From Hymenobacter armeniacus (GTDB lineage: Bacteria > Bacteroidota > Bacteroidia > Cytophagales > Hymenobacteraceae): 64,000 bases of DNA. Made by a program: the position numbers and the translations under genes. The notes beneath the pieces were generated by a model, which was not told where the DNA came from, made no database searches, and saw only the letters and a program-made list of their open reading frames with translations. Of this stretch, positions 49,661 through 61,149 are shown piece by piece; the stretch's first letter is position 1; every line of letters begins with the position of its first letter. The stretch is from NCBI RefSeq assembly GCF_014699055.1, contig NZ_JACXAC010000002.1, forward strand, positions 930,001 to 994,000, read 5' to 3'.

Positions 49661-50965
49661 CTACACCAGCCGCCCCTTCACCCGGTAGCCATACATGCCG
49701 AACAGCAGAATCACCAGGTAGCAAACCATCGGTATGAGGTAGCCAATCTGGATGTTATCGCCGCGCAGGTCGATGAGGGTGCCCATGAGCGGCGGCATGA
49801 TGGCGCCGCCCACGATGGACATCACCAGCCAGGAAGAGCCGGGCTTGGTGTCGTCGCCGAGGCCGGCAATGCCCAGGGCGAAGATGGTGGGGAACATAAT
49901 GCTCATAAAAAAGCCCAGTCCGCCCAGGGCATAGATGACGTAGGCCCCGTCGCCGAACACGGCCACCGCGCACAGCGCCATGGCGACCACGGCATAAATC
50001 GACAGCAGCTTCTGCGAGGCGATGTACTTCAGCAAGGCGGTGCCAATGAAGCGCCCCACCATAAACAGCAGCCCGTACACGGCCAGGTAGTAGCCGGCCG
50101 TTTTCTCATCAACCCCCGCGCCTTGCTTGGCCATTCGGATGAAGAAGCTCGTGACGCATACCTGCGCCCCCACGTAGAAAAACTGCGCCACCACGGCCCA
50201 GGTGAGGTGCCGGTGTTTCAGCACCGCGAAGAAGCCGCCACCTTCCGACGGCTCGGCTTCGGCGGCCCGCACCTCGGGCAGCTTGCTGAAAAAGAACAGC
50301 ACCGCCACGGCCACCAGCACGCCGCCCAGCACGATGTAGGGCAGCTTCACGGCTGCGGCTTCGTGGTTGAGGTAGGTGCTGCGGATGGCATCGGGCATGG
50401 CGGCCAGCTGGGCCTTCGAGTATTCTTTGCCCGACAAAATCAGGTTGGCGCCAATGATGGGGGCCACGAAAACCGCCAGTCCGTTAAACGAGGCCGCCAG
50501 GTTCAGCCGGCTCGTTGCCGATTCGGGCGGGCCGAGCACGGCGGCGTAGGGGTTGGCGGCGGTTTCGAGCGTGGTCAGGCCGCAGCCGATGATGAACAGC
50601 GCGGTCAGGAACAGGCCGTAGGAGCGTGCATCGGCGGCGGGCACAAACAGGAAGGCCCCGCCCGCGAAGGCCAGCAGCCCCAGAATAATCGTGAATTTGT
50701 AGCCCAGCCGCTTGAGCAGAATTCCCGCCGGAATGGCCATCAGGAAGTAGGCCAGAAACACAGACGTATCCACCAGGGTAGACTGCAGGTTGTTGAGCTG
50801 GCAGGCTTTCTGGAGGTGCGGAATCAGAATCGAATCCAGGCTGTGCGCCATGCCCCACAGAAAAAACACGCCCACCACCAGGCTAAATGGCAGCAGATAA
50901 GTGCGGGCACTAACGGGGCCGCCAGTGGCGACCGGTGGCGGAATTGAAGCAGGAGCAAGGGCCAT
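49661..50965 (-). CDS. FucP-type sugar:proton symporter (major facilitator superfamily)
   Basis: The 434-residue inner-membrane protein has 12 hydrophobic segments and reads like E. coli L-fucose permease: FFLWGMAHSLDSILIPHLQKA (about 34-54), FLMAIPAGILLKRLGYK, then LTTLETAANPYAAVLGP, which keeps the Glu of the FucP ETAANP motif. The Asp of the FucP NDIL segment appears shifted by one residue (LDSIL). Relatives carry L-fucose, glucose/galactose or N-acetylglucosamine with protons. A deoxysugar or galactose from pectin is the likely cargo, given the isomerase at 5491. It precedes GH106 in the same direction and follows the MaoC-type gene by 32 bases. Confidence 0.87.
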   Translation of the reverse strand: MALAPASIPPPVATGGPVSARTYLLPFSLVVGVFFLWGMAHSLDSILIPHLQKACQLNNLQSTLVDTSVFLAYFLMAIPAGILLKRLGYKFTIILGLLAFAGGAFLFVPAADARSYGLFLTALFIIGCGLTTLETAANPYAAVLGPPESATSRLNLAASFNGLAVFVAPIIGANLILSGKEYSKAQLAAMPDAIRSTYLNHEAAAVKLPYIVLGGVLVAVAVLFFFSKLPEVRAAEAEPSEGGGFFAVLKHRHLTWAVVAQFFYVGAQVCVTSFFIRMAKQGAGVDEKTAGYYLAVYGLLFMVGRFIGTALLKYIASQKLLSIYAVVAMALCAVAVFGDGAYVIYALGGLGFFMSIMFPTIFALGIAGLGDDTKPGSSWLVMSIVGGAIMPPLMGTLIDLRGDNIQIGYLIPMVCYLVILLFGMYGYRVKGRLV

Positions 50966-50997
50966 TGGGTGGGATTTTAGAGATTTAATTCAAGGAG

Positions 50998-51441
50998 TTA
51001 GGCGCGCAGTTTCACCACCAGCAGATGGTCGCAGGCCAGCACCACTTCGCCGTGCTCGTTGATGACTTCCACGTGCTCGGTCACGGTGCCGTAGCCCGGC
51101 TTTTTGCCTTCTTCCTTGGCCGAAATCGTGACTTCCGAATGGATGGTGCTGCCGATGAAAACGGGCTTGACGAAGCGCAGCCGGTCGTAGCCTTTGGAGA
51201 AGGCCTCGGGATTTATTTCGGAAGCGGTGAGGCCGATGCCGATGCTGAAAATCATGGTGCCGTGCGCGATGCGCTGGCCAAAAGGCTGAGTTTTGCACCA
51301 CTCCGCGTCGAGGTGGTGGGGGAAGAAGTCGCCGGTGTGCCCGGCGTGCACCACAAAGTCGGTTTCGGTGATGGTGCGGCCCAAGGTCACACGCTTTTCG
51401 CCGATGGTGTAGTCTTCGAAAAAGGTCGATTTGAAATACAT
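50998..51441 (-). CDS. MaoC-like hot-dog-fold dehydratase/hydratase
   Basis: From ATG 51441 the 147-residue protein is a single MaoC hot-dog domain. It keeps the hydratase-2 active-site pattern in [14 protein letters not shown] (Asp and His) and the helix [17 protein letters not shown]. Such enzymes add water to, or remove it from, enoyl-CoA thioesters, or act on related hydroxyacyl groups. Its context is not fatty-acid metabolism but an oxidoreductase, a CoA-transferase fusion and binding-protein homologues, so a CoA-thioester step on a sugar-derived acid is a reasonable hypothesis. The longer frame to 51567 is repeat B read through and is rejected. Confidence 0.88.
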   Translation of the reverse strand: MYFKSTFFEDYTIGEKRVTLGRTITETDFVVHAGHTGDFFPHHLDAEWCKTQPFGQRIAHGTMIFSIGIGLTASEINPEAFSKGYDRLRFVKPVFIGSTIHSEVTISAKEEGKKPGYGTVTEHVEVINEHGEVVLACDHLLVVKLRA

Positions 51442-51450
51442 AAGAAGAAT

Positions 51451-51572
51451 GTAGCTTGGACGCTGCGAGTCCGAGCGCGAGCGCAGCGAGCATCTGGCGT
51501 CCGCGAATGAATAATCGAATCTGGCGCAGATGCTCGCTGCGCTCGCGCTCGGACTCGCAGCGTCCAAGCTAC
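51451..51572. repeat. Palindromic repeat, family B, copy 2
   Basis: Long inverted arms start GTAGCTTGGACGCTGCGAG and end CTCGCAGCGTCCAAGCTAC, with a second inner palindrome GATGCTCGCTGCGCTCGCGC. Its right end overlaps the last codons of the oxidoreductase gene (stop at 51569). Confidence 0.92.
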
Positions 51573-52636
51573 TGTTTTCCGTCGCTCGATGCGTAGGCCG
51601 CTTCCACCACGGCCATTGTTTTTATCACGTCTTCCACGCTGGTCGGCAGCACGTCGGTTTCTCCGTTTTTGAAGCGCATCAAACTGCCCATCGTGCCCAT
51701 GAAGGCATCCGGAAACCACGAGCCTTCCAGCGCCACCGTGTGCCAGACCGGTGCTTCGCCCTCGCGCACCAGGCAGTATTCGAACTTGTCGGGTACGCCG
51801 TGGGGGTAGTTCATCAGCAGGCCCATGCGGGCTTTGATGGCGCCTTTCGTGCCTTCCCACTTGATGAAGCTCTCCTGGTTTTCGGGGCCGAAGGAGTGGT
51901 CGTGGTTGGTGTTGATGACGGCGTGCATCGTCTCGCCGTAGTCGAATAAAATAGTGGAGCGCGATGACGACAGCGCCTTGGCCGGGTGCTTGAGCGTCTT
52001 GGCCAGTACGCGGTTGGGCTCGCCCAGGAAGCTGCGAATCAGGTCGATGTAATGGATGCTGTGGTACTGAATTTCGAGGCGCGGGTGCACCATCACGTGC
52101 GGGAACAGCTCCCAGGGAGTTTCCAGCGTCACGCGCACTTCCATGTCATACAGCTCGCCGATGAGGCCGTGGCGCAGCATCTCGCGGGTGGCGGCCACAT
52201 AGGGTGCAAACCGCAGCTGGCAGTTGATGGCGGCCACCAGGTTTTTGCCGCGGCAGACTTCCAAGATTTCTTGGCTTTGCCAGAAGTAATCGCCCATCGG
52301 CTTCTGAATCAAGACGCCCGCGCCGTCGGGCAGTTGCTCCAGCGTTTCCACAAACTGCTCGGGCATGATGGTGATGTCGTACACGGCATCGGTGGGCGCG
52401 TGGGCCACGGCCTCGGCTACCGAGTCGTACACCTGCGGGATGCCCCACTCCGCGGCCAGCTTCTCGGCGCGGGCGCGGGTGCGGTTCGTGATGCCCACCA
52501 CCTCAAAACCGGCCTTGCGGTAGGCCGGCAAATGCGCGTCGTTCACGATGCCGCCCGCCCCGATGATGACGATGGGCAGCGGCCGCTGGGGCAGCACGGG
52601 CAGGTAGGGAATCTCGGTGTTTTCCAGCTTAAACAT
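51569..52636 (-). CDS. Gfo/Idh/MocA family oxidoreductase (second copy) in the CoA-transferase block
   Basis: From ATG 52636 the 355-residue cytosolic protein has a Rossmann fold ([20 protein letters not shown], with GxGxxx), the EKP-like segment [13 protein letters not shown] holding the catalytic-type Lys, and a C-terminal domain with [18 protein letters not shown] carrying conserved His residues. It should oxidise or reduce a sugar or cyclitol derivative with NAD(P). Its start overlaps the end of the solute-binding-protein gene by eight bases, so the two are translated together. The stop lies in a family B repeat. The annotated start is preferred over 52738, which would overlap the upstream gene by more than 100 bases. 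Confidence 0.85.
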   Translation of the reverse strand: MFKLENTEIPYLPVLPQRPLPIVIIGAGGIVNDAHLPAYRKAGFEVVGITNRTRARAEKLAAEWGIPQVYDSVAEAVAHAPTDAVYDITIMPEQFVETLEQLPDGAGVLIQKPMGDYFWQSQEILEVCRGKNLVAAINCQLRFAPYVAATREMLRHGLIGELYDMEVRVTLETPWELFPHVMVHPRLEIQYHSIHYIDLIRSFLGEPNRVLAKTLKHPAKALSSSRSTILFDYGETMHAVINTNHDHSFGPENQESFIKWEGTKGAIKARMGLLMNYPHGVPDKFEYCLVREGEAPVWHTVALEGSWFPDAFMGTMGSLMRFKNGETDVLPTSVEDVIKTMAVVEAAYASSDGKQ

Positions 52637-53870
52637 GGTCGAGTGCGTTAATTTTCTGTTGACCGGCGGCGAGCAACTCGGCCACAGGCGCATCGGTGTT
52701 GATGGCTTGTAGCACCACCTCGTCGATGATGCCGGCAATCTGCGCCCAGTTGGCTTCGGGCGGGAGACTTTGGGCCTGCTGGTGCAGCATTTCCAGCTTG
52801 TGGTAGTAGGGCACCAGCGCGTTGATTTCGGCGTCGTGCCAGGTGGAGAGGCGGCAGCCGATGCCGCCTTCCAAGGTCAGCAGCTTGTCGTTTTCGGGGC
52901 GCGTGGTGTAGCGCAGAAACTCATACGCTACGGCCTTGTGCCGGCTGCCCGCCCCAATAGTGTAGAGCCAGTACACGTTCAGGGAAGCCGACTGCCCACC
53001 TGCGCCGTGGGGGATGCGGGCAATGTCGACCCGGCCGCGCACCGGGCAGGCGGCGTCCACGTCGCACACGGCCGCAAAGCCGAACCAGTTCACCATCATG
53101 ACCGCTTCGCCCCGCGCAAATGCCTGGCCCGCTGCCACCGACTCATACTGCATGGTGTGTGGGTGCACGGCCGCCTGGTCGCGCAGCAGCTGGCGGTAGA
53201 ACGCGAGGCCTTCAGCCGCCGCGGCGCTGTCGATGCAAACGCGGCCCTGAGCATCCACCAACTGGCCGCCGCGCGTCCAGAGGTGCAGGCAGAAATCGAA
53301 CACCGTATTGTGGCCATCAGGGAAGCCGGCAGCGACGAAGCCGAACAGGTTGTCGGCCGGCCGTTGGAAGAAGCGGGCAACCGTCTGGAAGTCCTCCCAA
53401 GATTCTGGCACTTGCAGCGGCCGGCCGTGTAATTCCCGAAACCGGGCTTGCTCCTGCGGGCTCTCAAACAGGTCTTTGCGATAAATCAGGCACTCTGGCC
53501 CATCATGAAATGGCAGGCCCATCACGGCATCGCCAACCTGCTGCATCCCGAGCAGCGAAGGACTCCAACCTGCGGGAAAATCCATTGGGGGATTTTGCCG
53601 GATGTAGGGCGTCAGGTCTTCGAGGGCACCGGTGCTGGCGGCTTCGGGCAGCCAGTCGGTGTTGATGTGGGCCACGTCCCAGCGGCCATTCTGCAGGCCC
53701 TTATTGGTGAGCAGGCTGGCGTAGAGCTGGTGCAAATCCATCGGCACCATTTCAACGGCTAGTTCGCAGCCGGTTTCCTCGCAAAAGTTAACCCACAGCT
53801 TCGCCATGGTGCTTTCGAAAGGGCCAAACTGGCGCACGGCAATCCGAAACGGAGGCAACTCAGGCGTCAT
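52629..53870 (-). CDS. Solute-binding-protein (ABC family 1 type) homologue without a signal peptide, copy 1
   Basis: From ATG 53870 the 413-residue protein has the two-lobe fold of extracellular solute-binding proteins: [79 protein letters not shown] and [15 protein letters not shown]. Yet its N-terminus ([19 protein letters not shown]) has no signal peptide or lipobox, and no ABC permease or ATPase gene lies in the window. It therefore probably stays in the cytoplasm and may act as a binding or carrier protein. It overlaps the CoA-transferase gene by 11 bases and the oxidoreductase gene by eight, so the block is tightly coupled. The longer frame to 53966 adds no signal peptide either. Confidence 0.8.
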   Translation of the reverse strand: MTPELPPFRIAVRQFGPFESTMAKLWVNFCEETGCELAVEMVPMDLHQLYASLLTNKGLQNGRWDVAHINTDWLPEAASTGALEDLTPYIRQNPPMDFPAGWSPSLLGMQQVGDAVMGLPFHDGPECLIYRKDLFESPQEQARFRELHGRPLQVPESWEDFQTVARFFQRPADNLFGFVAAGFPDGHNTVFDFCLHLWTRGGQLVDAQGRVCIDSAAAAEGLAFYRQLLRDQAAVHPHTMQYESVAAGQAFARGEAVMMVNWFGFAAVCDVDAACPVRGRVDIARIPHGAGGQSASLNVYWLYTIGAGSRHKAVAYEFLRYTTRPENDKLLTLEGGIGCRLSTWHDAEINALVPYYHKLEMLHQQAQSLPPEANWAQIAGIIDEVVLQAINTDAPVAELLAAGQQKINALDHV

Positions 53871-56241
53871 GGCGAGTGGGTTGAATGTCAATGATTTCGC
53901 GCAGCAGGGCCGCGTTGTCCTGGCCCAGCTGCGGGGAGCCTTTGGATGAGGTGAGCAGCTCGCCATCGAGGCGGATGGGGCAGCGGGTGGTGCGGTAGGC
54001 GTAGCCGTCGGCCATCGTCACTTCCTGTACCATGTTCAGCGCCGCGAAGCCCTCGTGCGCCAGCAGCTTATCCCAGGTCAGCACGTTGGCGCACCAGATG
54101 TCGGCGGGCTCCAGGATGGCCAGCCAGACTTCGGTCGTGTCGGTGCGCAGGTGCTCGGCGAGCGTGGCTTTTATGGCGTCGCGCTGGGTGAAAGCCTGGG
54201 CAGGTTCGGAGTAGGCCAGCAGTGCGGGGCAGTTCAGCAGCTGGCCCAACTTCGGAATCGAGCCCATGGCCAGGGCCAGGAAACCGTTGCTGGTCTGGTA
54301 GATGCCGTAGGGCGCGCCGAGGTAGGCGTGGGCGTTGTTGTGCCGGGTGCGCTCGGGCAGCGCGCCGCCATCGTTGAAGAAAGTGGTGAGGGTTTCGAAC
54401 TGAAAATCGAAGGCCGATTCCAGCATGCTCACCTGCACCAGGCCGCCCTCGCCGCTGCGGCCCCGGCGCACCAGGCAGGCCAGCAGGCCCTGCGCCAGGT
54501 GCGCGCCGGCCAGCATGTCCACGATGGACAGGCCCATGGGCACGGGGCCGGCGTCGGCGTTGCCGCTCAGCCAGGTCAGGCCCGATACGGATTGCAGCAG
54601 CAGGTCCTGGCCGGGCTTGTCGCGCCAGGGGCCTTCGGGGCCGTAGCCGGATATTTCGCCGTATACCACGTTGCGGTTCTGCACTTTCACGCTGGCGTAG
54701 TCGAAGCCCAGGCGCTCCATCACGCCGGGGCGGTAGTTGTGCATCACCACGTCGGCGCGGCGCACCAGTTCCCATACTTGCTCACGGTCGGCGGCGTTTT
54801 TGAGGTCGGCCGCGAAGCTTTCCTTGTTGCGGTTGATGGCGTGAAACACCGACGACTCGCCGTTCATGATGACGTTCGAGGTGTAGAGGTGCCGGCAGAT
54901 GTCGCCCGTCTTGGGCCGCTCAATTTTGATGACGCGCGCGCCGAGGTCGGCCAGGCGCAGGGCGGCCGAAGGGCCGGAGAGGAACTGACTGAAATCGACT
55001 ACCAGCAGGCTCTCAAGGGGTTTATTGAAGTGGGTTCCTGAAGGGTTGGTGGTCGGCTTCATGGCGTTATGCGTTGGTTCTAAACGGGAATCGTTCAAGC
55101 CAAACTCCTCGTTAATGGTCTCGGTATCCTGTCCCGGCTTTGGCGCGGCCTTGGCCGAATACAGCTTCTCGCCATCAATGCGGATGGGGCAACGCGTGGT
55201 TGGTAACTGCCGGCCATCAGTCAAAGTCACAAGCTGCTGCATGCCCAGCGCCTGATAACCAGGGCTGGCGGTGGCCTGCTGGTAGTTCAGCACCTCGGCG
55301 CACCAGATGCCCAGCGGCTCCAGCGTGGCTATCCAGGCGGCGGTCGGTTTTTCGCGGAGGGCGGCCGCGAGGCGGGCAGCGATGTCGTCGCGGCCGTCGA
55401 ACCAGGAGCCGGCGGTGGGGTAGTCGGCCAGGATGCCCGTTTCCAGGGTGGTATCGAGCTTATCCAGATTGCCCATGGCGAGGGCCAGGTGGCCGTCCTG
55501 GGTTTGGTAGATGCCGTAGGGCGCGCTGAGGTAGGCGTGGGCGGTGCCGCGCGCCGCGCCGCGCTGGGGCAGCTGACCGCCGTCGTTCAGGTGGGTGGTC
55601 AGCAGCTCAAACTGCATGTCGAGCACCGATTCGAGCAGGCTTACTTCGACCAGCACGCTCTGGCCGGTTTCGCCGCGCTTGAGCACGGCCGCCAGCAGCC
55701 CCTGCGCGAAATGGGAGCCGCAAATGATGTCGGCCACGGCGATGCCGAAAGGCGTCGGTCCGTCGTCCTTCGTGCCCGACAAATACGTGAGACCCGACAT
55801 GGATTGAATCAGCAAATCCTGCCCCGGCTTGGCGGCCCAGGGGCCGGTGGGGCCGTAGCCCGTCACCACGCCGTACACGATGCGCGGGTTGAGGGCCCGC
55901 ACGGCGTCGTAGTCGAGGCCGATTTTCTCCATGATGCCCGGCCGGAAGTTGTGGGTCATGATGTCGGCCCGGGTCAGCAGCTGCTTCACTTTCGCCAAAT
56001 CGTCCGGGTTTTTCAGGTCGGCCGCGTAGGATTCCTTGTTGCGGTTGATGGTGTGAAAAACCAGGCTGCTGCCTTCCACAAACAGGTTTTTGATGGCAAT
56101 CTGCCGGCCCGCCTCGCCGGTGCCCGGCCGCTCAATTTTGATGACGCGCGCGCCCAGGTCGGCCAGCCGTAGGCCCGCGGAAGGCGCGGCCAGAAACTGG
56201 CTGAACTCGATAATTAAAAGGCCGGATAAGGGGAGGGACAT
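53860..56241 (-). CDS. Fused tandem CaiB/BaiF family (class III) CoA-transferase
   Basis: A single open frame of 793 residues holds two complete, similar class III CoA-transferase units. Unit 1 (1-380) has [35 protein letters not shown] and [11 protein letters not shown] with Asp171 at the catalytic Asp position; unit 2 (about 405-785) repeats these, with Asp575 in [11 protein letters not shown]. The linker contains Met394 (55062), which could start a separate second protein, so two ancestral genes may have fused. Family members move CoA between carboxylic acids such as formate/oxalate, carnitine or bile acids; native enzymes are interlocked dimers, so a fusion could form a pseudo-heterodimer. 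The substrate here is unknown. It overlaps the next binding-protein gene by 11 bases. Confidence 0.88.
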   Translation of the reverse strand: MSLPLSGLLIIEFSQFLAAPSAGLRLADLGARVIKIERPGTGEAGRQIAIKNLFVEGSSLVFHTINRNKESYAADLKNPDDLAKVKQLLTRADIMTHNFRPGIMEKIGLDYDAVRALNPRIVYGVVTGYGPTGPWAAKPGQDLLIQSMSGLTYLSGTKDDGPTPFGIAVADIICGSHFAQGLLAAVLKRGETGQSVLVEVSLLESVLDMQFELLTTHLNDGGQLPQRGAARGTAHAYLSAPYGIYQTQDGHLALAMGNLDKLDTTLETGILADYPTAGSWFDGRDDIAARLAAALREKPTAAWIATLEPLGIWCAEVLNYQQATASPGYQALGMQQLVTLTDGRQLPTTRCPIRIDGEKLYSAKAAPKPGQDTETINEEFGLNDSRLEPTHNAMKPTTNPSGTHFNKPLESLLVVDFSQFLSGPSAALRLADLGARVIKIERPKTGDICRHLYTSNVIMNGESSVFHAINRNKESFAADLKNAADREQVWELVRRADVVMHNYRPGVMERLGFDYASVKVQNRNVVYGEISGYGPEGPWRDKPGQDLLLQSVSGLTWLSGNADAGPVPMGLSIVDMLAGAHLAQGLLACLVRRGRSGEGGLVQVSMLESAFDFQFETLTTFFNDGGALPERTRHNNAHAYLGAPYGIYQTSNGFLALAMGSIPKLGQLLNCPALLAYSEPAQAFTQRDAIKATLAEHLRTDTTEVWLAILEPADIWCANVLTWDKLLAHEGFAALNMVQEVTMADGYAYRTTRCPIRLDGELLTSSKGSPQLGQDNAALLREIIDIQPTRHDA

Positions 56242-56254
56242 GGGTTGCGGATTG

Positions 56255-56372
56255 ATGTAGCGTGGACTCTGCGAGTCCGCGCCACGAGCGTAGCGAGTAT
56301 GGACGTTATGACGAACCGAGCGCGAGCTACTCGCTGCGCTCGTGGCGCGGACTCGCAGAGTCCACGCTACAT
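56255..56372. repeat. Palindromic repeat, family B, copy 3 (its end supplies a stop codon)
   Basis: The arms ATGTAGCGTGGACTCTGCG and CGCAGAGTCCACGCTACAT enclose a second palindrome built on GAGCG/CGCTC. The TAG of the adjacent binding-protein gene (56367-56369) lies in the right end, so this repeat ends that reading frame. Confidence 0.92.
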
Positions 56373-57524
56373 TGTTCTGGATTTCACATATAATTCGTTC
56401 AGCTTACCCAGCAGCGCCCGCTCGTCGTCGCCGTTCATCAGGTACTGGCGCACGGGTTCGCCGGCGTGGTCCTGGAAGAACATGTGGCCGTGGTAGCGTG
56501 GCCGCAGAAACGCCCGCTGCAAAGCCGGGAGCGTATCGGTGAAGTAGTTGCTGGACTGGGCGTTGACATGCTCATCCTGCCAGGCCGTGAGGTGGCCCGG
56601 CTGCCCGCCGTTGTCGAAATACAACGTTTGCTGGCAGGCGGGCGAGGCCACGAATTCGGCGTAGCGCACGGCGGTTTCGACCTCGGCGCACTTGACCGAA
56701 ATGGCCAGGCCGGTGCCGCCCAGGGTGCTGCGCAGGCGGGGGGCGCCGGGTGTGAGGCTGACCATGTCGTGGAAGTGCAGCAGGCGGCGGGCGTAGCCAC
56801 GGCGGGCGTAGTTGGAGTAGCCGTAGGCGAAGGGGCAGTAGGCCAGCGCGTCGGTCTGCGTCATGGCCTCGTAGGTTTGGATGGGGTTGCGGTGGAAGCA
56901 GGCCGGGTCTACTTTGCTGGCTAGTTCGCGGAACAACTGGAGCGCCTGGATGCCCACGGCTTCGCTCACCACCTCGTCCTCGCGCTGGCACGGGTCTTCG
57001 CCCAGCGAGCAGCAGAACATGTAGAAGCTCATCAGCGTGTCGATGGGAATGAGCGAGAAGGCCACCAGGCCGCGGTCGGCCAGGGCCAGCAGGTCGGCGA
57101 AGGTTTCAGGCAGGGCCAGGCCGTGCTGGGCCAGCAGGTCGGGGCGGCTGGCGGCCACGGGCGTGGCCGCGTCGATGGGCAGGGCCCACTGGTGGTCGTT
57201 GAAAGAGTAGCTCTCGAAGGAATGGCCCACGGTGTTGGCCTGCTGGTCGGCCAGGAAATCGGCCGGCAAGTACTCATCCAAAGGCAAAATGGAGCCGGTG
57301 CGGGCCGCGAAACCGGCCCAGGGATGGTCAATCACCAGCAAATCGAACCGCTCGGCCAGCTGCTGAATCGACTCATCGGCAAACTGTTGCAGGGAGCGTT
57401 TCTCCCAACTGATGTGCACATTGGGATTAAGCTCCGAAAAGCGCTGGGCGGTGGCGGCCATTGGCACGAAGCCGCGGCTGTGGTTCCAGGTGATGCCTTT
57501 GAGGTGGATGGATTCGGTGGGCAT
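56367..57524 (-). CDS. Solute-binding-protein homologue without a signal peptide, copy 2
   Basis: From ATG 57524 the 385-residue protein again has the solute-binding two-lobe fold: [24 protein letters not shown] (about 20-43), [71 protein letters not shown] and [20 protein letters not shown]. The N-terminus ([19 protein letters not shown]) lacks any signal or lipobox. It resembles copy 1 at 52629 only at fold level. With no permease nearby, a cytoplasmic role is likely. Its stop codon is the end of a family B repeat, so the C-terminus may have been trimmed or reshaped; length is slightly below the usual 400-430 residues of exported relatives. Confidence 0.8.
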   Translation of the reverse strand: MPTESIHLKGITWNHSRGFVPMAATAQRFSELNPNVHISWEKRSLQQFADESIQQLAERFDLLVIDHPWAGFAARTGSILPLDEYLPADFLADQQANTVGHSFESYSFNDHQWALPIDAATPVAASRPDLLAQHGLALPETFADLLALADRGLVAFSLIPIDTLMSFYMFCCSLGEDPCQREDEVVSEAVGIQALQLFRELASKVDPACFHRNPIQTYEAMTQTDALAYCPFAYGYSNYARRGYARRLLHFHDMVSLTPGAPRLRSTLGGTGLAISVKCAEVETAVRYAEFVASPACQQTLYFDNGGQPGHLTAWQDEHVNAQSSNYFTDTLPALQRAFLRPRYHGHMFFQDHAGEPVRQYLMNGDDERALLGKLNELYVKSRTM

Positions 57525-57552
57525 TTGTTTAGGTCTGTTAATAGCTAGAACG

Positions 57553-57689
57553 GTCATGCTGAGCGTAGTCGAAGCATCTCTACCGCTTCGTTGACGTGCT
57601 GACTTGGCGCCTCACCCCCGGCCCCTCTCCCAAGGGAGAGGGGAGCCGAACGTAAGCGGTAGAGATGCTTCGGCTGCGCTCAGCATGAC
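57553..57689. repeat. Palindromic repeat, family C, copy 9, with half a family A element in its loop
   Basis: The left arm starts GTCATGCTGAGCGTAGTCG at 57553 and the right arm ends GCTCAGCATGAC at 57689. The loop holds family A copy 6 (57606-57647), a second case of one element nested in another. Confidence 0.9.
57606..57647. repeat. Half-element of repeat family A, copy 6 (nested)
   Basis: It runs from GGCGCCTCACCCCCGGCCCC through CTCTCCCAAGGGAGAG to GGGAGCC, like one arm of the complete family A elements; no second arm follows. It lies in the loop of family C copy 9. Confidence 0.85.
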
Positions 57690-57696
57690 GTTCTGT

Positions 57697-61149
<3,453 letters not shown>

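Noticed and set aside
51442..51567. N-terminal extension of the MaoC-type protein to 51567
   Set aside because: The extra residues are a read-through of family B copy 2, and ATG 51441 opens directly into the hot-dog fold.
50998..57524. The two binding-protein homologues as parts of an ABC sugar importer
   Set aside because: Neither has a signal peptide or lipobox and no permease or ATPase gene is in the window.
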